Assembly: GCF_963678635.1 (NCBI RefSeq)
Contig: NC_087069.1
Location: 39,703,076 to 39,767,075, forward strand
DNA length: 64,000 nucleotides
Direction of reading: 5' to 3'
DNA from: Symsagittifera roscoffensis
Taxonomy: Eukaryota; Xenacoelomorpha; Acoela; Convolutidae
Under the pieces are notes generated by a model. That model had not been told where the DNA came from, made no database searches, and worked only from the letters and a program-made list of their open reading frames with translations. This document shows, piece by piece, positions 27,801 through 33,800 of this stretch. Position numbers and translations under genes: made by a program. How positions within the stretch are numbered: position 1 is the stretch's first letter; each line of letters starts with the position of its first letter.

Positions 27801-30800
27801 AACGCGTCAGCTCAGATTTGATAGGTTAACTTTTAAGAAAAGTCATTTTTGAAGCCCATAACATTTTCCTAAAAGAAAATGGAAGTGGCCGCTTATGCAG
27901 ATAGGATTTTAAAAACATGTTGTTTCGATTAAATCCTCCTTCATATCAGATTTGGCAGGATAGTTAGTTTTCGTGAAAACTGGAAGATTTTCTAAAAACT
28001 CATTAAATCAAAAAAGTTGCCTTCTTCCGAGAATCATAGATTTTTCAGCTGAAAAAAATGGGCATCTCGAATTTTGGAGGGTCAAATAGAAAGATCAAAT
28101 AGTTTCAAAAAACGAAAAAAAAAGAAACGTTTCCGAGAGCCATAACTTTCATAACTATTTCTATTTAACCGAAATCTCAGATTTTGGAGAGCAGTTCTTG
28201 AGAAAAGCCAAAAAGTTTCAAAAAACGAAAACTGACTTTTCCGTGGGCCATTACTCTTTGTATAAAAAATTAGGGATATCCGCTCACACAGGAGAGCTTC
28301 GGTTCTATACATTAGACTCAAAATTTCAAACAAAGGAGAGAAGGCAGTCTTTCCAAGGATAACCGTTTTTTTTTCAAAATGGGCAAAGTAGTTTTCAAGC
28401 GAAACAATTTTTGCAAAAAGTGAAAAAAATTTTCAAAGCGTCTCAAAACAATAAAGAAACAAATAACCCAATTCCATTCAATTTTATTATACCTGTTTTT
28501 ATCATACAGGAAGTGTAGAAAATTATGCCAAGCATGACTATTGCATCGGGACAAAACGTATTTTAAATTAGCAACGGGACAAAACGTACGAAGCGGAAAC
28601 AAAGCCTTAACTATGAGCAAAACCCAGTTGAGCCGGAAAAAAAATGGTTTCATAAAAACTTTAAAAAGTTTCAATTCCTCAAAAACTACAATGCACAATA
28701 CTTGCAACCACCAGAAAACTAACATCACAAGCAAAATCCATGATGGGAAACCTAAGCGGACAAAACTTGAGCAGACAAACGAGTTCTACAAAAAATTTCA
28801 ATTTCATAGACTGAAAAAAATGTCCTGCCGGGACTCAATCCCCAGGCTTAAGGATTCAAAGCGACCGCGTTACTTCCAGGCGAAGTGGGAAACAATCTGG
28901 AAGTTGTTAAGGTTCAATAGTAAAGCAAGCTCAATTTCTTGTAAGAAAGGTTGTTTACAGGAAAAAGTCTAGTTCCCGATTATAAGACACTTGATTTGGC
29001 AAGTGTAATAATCAAAACTCCGAAATTATGGGTCAGCATTTCACCATTAACTTACGTAACACAAATTTTATTTATCCAAGTACTTACAGATATGTCATCA
29101 TATATAAACCATTAAAACAAACCACAAGGAAAAAAAGATCTTTGGTTAGGACAAGTAACTGGGTCAAAAGAGCCAAAAAAATAAACAATCGTTAACTAAA
29201 TTTCTCTAGCTTTTGACCAACATTTTACCTCATCCAAAATCTTGACCCGGACCCAAACCAACCTGGCAAATTTCCTCCTCTCGAAGACCCAGACGCTCTT
29301 AGGATCCAGTCTATATCCGCTCCGTACTGCGAGGAAGTAGATGCTGATGATCCCGCACTCTGAGGCACTGCATTTGCTGCCGATGATTGGGGAGATCCCC
29401 TGTTCGAGGACTGGCGACTCTTGCCCGCCGAGGATGCTGCGGATGATGTGACGATAGAAGTTGCGTAATCTACCATGCCGTTCTCTTTGATCATCGGTAG
29501 TTGGCGTCTAAGCAAACAAACGAAATCTAGAGACTACACAAGAGATCGAACCCCGGCAGAACCTATGAGTACTGCCACATTAGTTCAATAAATCACATTG
29601 ATTTTGCGTTTTCCAAAACATCAATCAATATACCCCGAAAATAAAGTATCACATATATATGGCTAAATAGGAATATCTATTGATCCTAATAGTGAAAACT
29701 TTCGAAAAACACTCTAACACAGAGGCGAAGCTGAGCTCCGCACAACTCACGATACAAAAATGACTGACCGTAATTAAAATTAAACGAAAAGAAAAATATT
29801 TAAAAAGTTACAGGGAAAAACATTCAAAAAACCATTGGTCTTAAAAATCGCATGTACATGCACCATCAAAAACTAACATGGAGCTTTCGGAATGCTGATC
29901 AATTAGAAAGAAGCCGATCATTTAAAGAAAGTCCTTTCTGCGGTAGCTAAGCCGGCAAAAATAAGCAGACAGACAAAAAACTAAATTCGCCGAAGATTTT
30001 CCGTTTGCAAAAAAAAGTCCTGAGAGGAGTCGAATTGCCGGCTCCCGGGGTCTTTGGTCAATCACGGGTGTTACAACAACTTAGAAGAAAGCTGTTTTTT
30101 TTTCAGGCGATTCAGAAGCATGTCAAGCAGATATAAAATCATCGGATACTTAAACTTGATTGAGTTTCGCACCAATGCATTCCTCTTTTGCATTTGGACA
30201 AGAATATTCAGAAACAGTGAAAGCCATCTGAATTTTGAAGGAAAGGAAATTCGAATAGCTTCATAAATTATTTTGATGAGAGGCTTTCTGAAAAGATTAT
30301 TTAGAATGAGTCAAAGGCAATCTTCTAAAAAAACCTGCCATCAGAATACTTTAAGAAGCTATTCGAATTTACTTTCCTTCAAAAATTAAAACAGATGACC
30401 GTGAAGAAAAATACGCTCATAAAATCCATGAATAAAATCTATTTAAATCCACCATTTGATAGTAGCAAACGCCCATAAAACTATATATTTTATACGCGAG
30501 GAAATTGTTGTCTATAATTGCAGAAATAAACATCTGATTTTCTGTTTTAGATTATTGTCTTGTCAGGCCAATTAATTCCAGTCAATACATTTTTAGATAA
30601 TCATTTCGCAATTTAAGCAAAAAATGTTCATTGTTTAGATTTTTAAAGCCACGAAAAAAAACAATTTTAAAACCACCAAGTAATTCGAATCTGCATGAAA
30701 ATCACCAAAATTGAGACCATAACAAACAAACAAAGTACGGTTCAGTAAATGTAGAATTTACCATTCAAAAACACTCCACCTACAGACAAGACGAATAAGT

Positions 30801-33800
30801 ATTTAATAGAGCTCAGCTAATTGAACTGACAAGTTGTATGCCACCTCCTGATAAATAATACAAGGCCGCAGATCAAAGATGTGCCTTTAAGCGCAATTTA
30901 TTTTTTAAAAGTTTCATTGATCAAAACCTTAAAAATAGACATGGTCTAACAATTTAAAAAATTGTAAAAATCAAGTAATTTGAACCAGCAACCTCAGATT
31001 TTCCAAGCCGAGAACTAGTCACTTTACCTAAAGTTAACTTACCTTGCTACTCTAGCTTTGATTGCATTCATAGGGCCCTCTCCGAACTCGGGTTCTAGCA
31101 TCTCGATGGCTCGGATCAGAGGCTTCAGGTTATTCACACCCATCAGTTGAGCCAGAACCGCAAATACTTCTAGCGACGCCTGGAGATTAAAAAAATATGC
31201 GATACAACTTCTTTGTGTTAATTAGTAATTTCACTTAAATAGTAATCATTGATAGTTGAAAAGGAGATGATTGAGTAAAATCCCAAAAGTTACCTCAATT
31301 TTTTTTTTTGAAACTTAAAGCAAAAAAAAAACGCTAAGAAAAAAAAACAATTAATGATTCAAAGCTCAAGAAAGTCATCTTCGGAGAATTTCAAATGTTT
31401 TAAATTGGGTTTAGTGTAATATTTTTTTAAATTCTATTAACCTCTTTATAGCTACATTACAAAATTCTATAAATTCATCATTACCTGGCGAACTCTTCGC
31501 TTCGGGTCTGCCAAACACGGTGCTATCGTATCACAAAGCGTCGTGAAATCAAAATCAGTTGTCGGAAATGTCAACAACGCCGATATGATAACATTCACTG
31601 TTTCTTCTCTCACTCGCGAATTTCTATGCTTCAAACAGGGTAAAATCTGTTCCAAAACAGGCATCGGAGTCGCCGTGTACATTAGTTCACGGAACGCTCT
31701 TGAATTTAGCTGGCGAATTACAATTTTGGAGTCGCCCAATCGATGCGACAACGCTGCTGCTAAGGGCTCGACATATTCGTGTGAATTAGTTCCCAGTTTC
31801 TTAATTAGAACTACAAATATTTCTAGCGTCGACATTGTAATTTTGAAGTTAACTTCATCAGTTAGAAATCTAGAGAGAAATCCGACGAATTCGACCATGT
31901 CTGGCTTTAATTTGGAAATGTCGTTCAGTTGTGTGACGTCAGTTTTTAGGTCTTCAATTCCGTGTAACCGTAATTGCCAGTCATCTCTGTTTGTTAACTT
32001 GATCATGACATCTGGTTTCACGATTCCGAACTCGAGCCAGCGACCTAAATTTTGGTTTACATTTGATTGATTTCACTCCAATTCGACAACATTTTTCCAT
32101 TCAGTAAAGATAAGTTTCAGAAAAAATTTGACCATTTTTCCATTCAGTAAAGATAAGTTTCAGAAAAAATGATCACTCCAGCAATCCAAAAAACAAACAA
32201 TCCAGCCAATAATTATTTTGTAAGCTCAATAAATAATTCAACTTTATACACAAAATTAGACAACTAACACTTAAAAACGCATTAAAGAAGCCACAGCGCA
32301 AAAATCAACGGTTAAATTACAACAGCTAAAAAGACGAACTGCAATGAAATGAGTTCTTATGAAATACCTGAATTCTTCCCTGATCCAAACAACTGCCCTT
32401 CCATCGCGTCACTTTTACTCGCAGCCGTCAACTTGGCGGCCAACTCCCTTGCAGTCAGGGTGGAGTGGGGGGTCTGTACAGCAGGGGTATCAGTCGGGGT
32501 GTTCTGAGAGGCCGTGGATCCCGGAGTTGCGTATAGTTTCTGGTTGTAAATTGTTTGGATGTCTCGGTTCATGTGGGACACGTAACTGTCGAACCTGTCT
32601 TCGCCTTAATATAATTAATCAAATAAATAGACGCAATTCAAGCTGCCAACTGAAGTTTCGCATTTAAATAAACCCGTATTCAACTGTAATTGACTTGATC
32701 ATACCAACTTGATGCAAAAATCTGACAACCAATTTAGTGTAAATAACAGCTGTAAATGCCTCCGTACTAAACGCTATTTTGTGAATAATTTTTCGTCAAT
32801 AAGGTCTTTTATATTTAAACATGCGATTAACCTGCTTAGTGACTTACCGACAAGATTCTTCAGTCTGTCTATGCACCTCCAGATGGACCTGGGCTCCTCG
32901 TAGGAGGGGATCTTACCCAGCAGCGTCTGTGAAATCTCGAACAGGTCCTCGTTGCTGAACTCGGCCGACATCAGCACAGGCAGATTGATGATGGATTCCT
33001 ATTGGAGGAAGTATATGGTAATATGAGAAAAACAACTATAAACACTGCGTTTTCGACTGCGTAAACGCAATCGGTTTTCAAGTGACCAGCAAACTTAAAA
33101 CTTAATTAGTTTTTTTTGAATATTACCATTTGAGGGCGCCAAACCATCACGTGATACAAACCACTGTACAGCTGTTGCAATGGAAAAGTATTTTTATCAA
33201 TTTTTTTAAGACCATTTATTCGCGAATCCAAACCACCCAAATGCGAACTGCTCAGCTATAAAACTGACCGGTAAAGCCACTTCACCACCCCCCCCCCCCC
33301 AAAAAAAAACATCTACTCCCAAAAATAGATCACAACAGAAAAAAGGTGTCCGTTTGATTACAAATAATTTAGATGGAGATGGAATTCAAATTCAAATATC
33401 ATTCGATCACCTTCTGTACTTTGTCGTCTTCGCTTTGCAGTCCGAATTCGAGGTACAGTTGAAGTAGGAATCCAACATTGAGCGAATTCTTCATGTAGGT
33501 GTGCAGTGTCTGCACAACGTCTTTGCGGATTTCAACCTACAAAAAAAACACATTCGATAATACAGAGGCGAATGCAACAAGTACATAAAAATACAAGTCG
33601 AAATTAAGTTAACAAAAAAAATCGAAAAAATTTTTATATTTAAGATCATTTATCCACGAGGGATAGGACCAACATACGAGCTGTACAGCCCATCACGGCG
33701 AACCGCTGTTGTGCCCCTCCTTAAGAACTACATGCTATTTTTTTGGTTATTTTTCTGGGCTGGGTAATGTTGCCTCACCCTCAAGCAACGAGCACGGATC

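Noticed and set aside
31543-32070. 175-codon plus-strand frame
   Set aside because: Antisense of TOGARAM-like exon 5, which has the clear TOG2 match.
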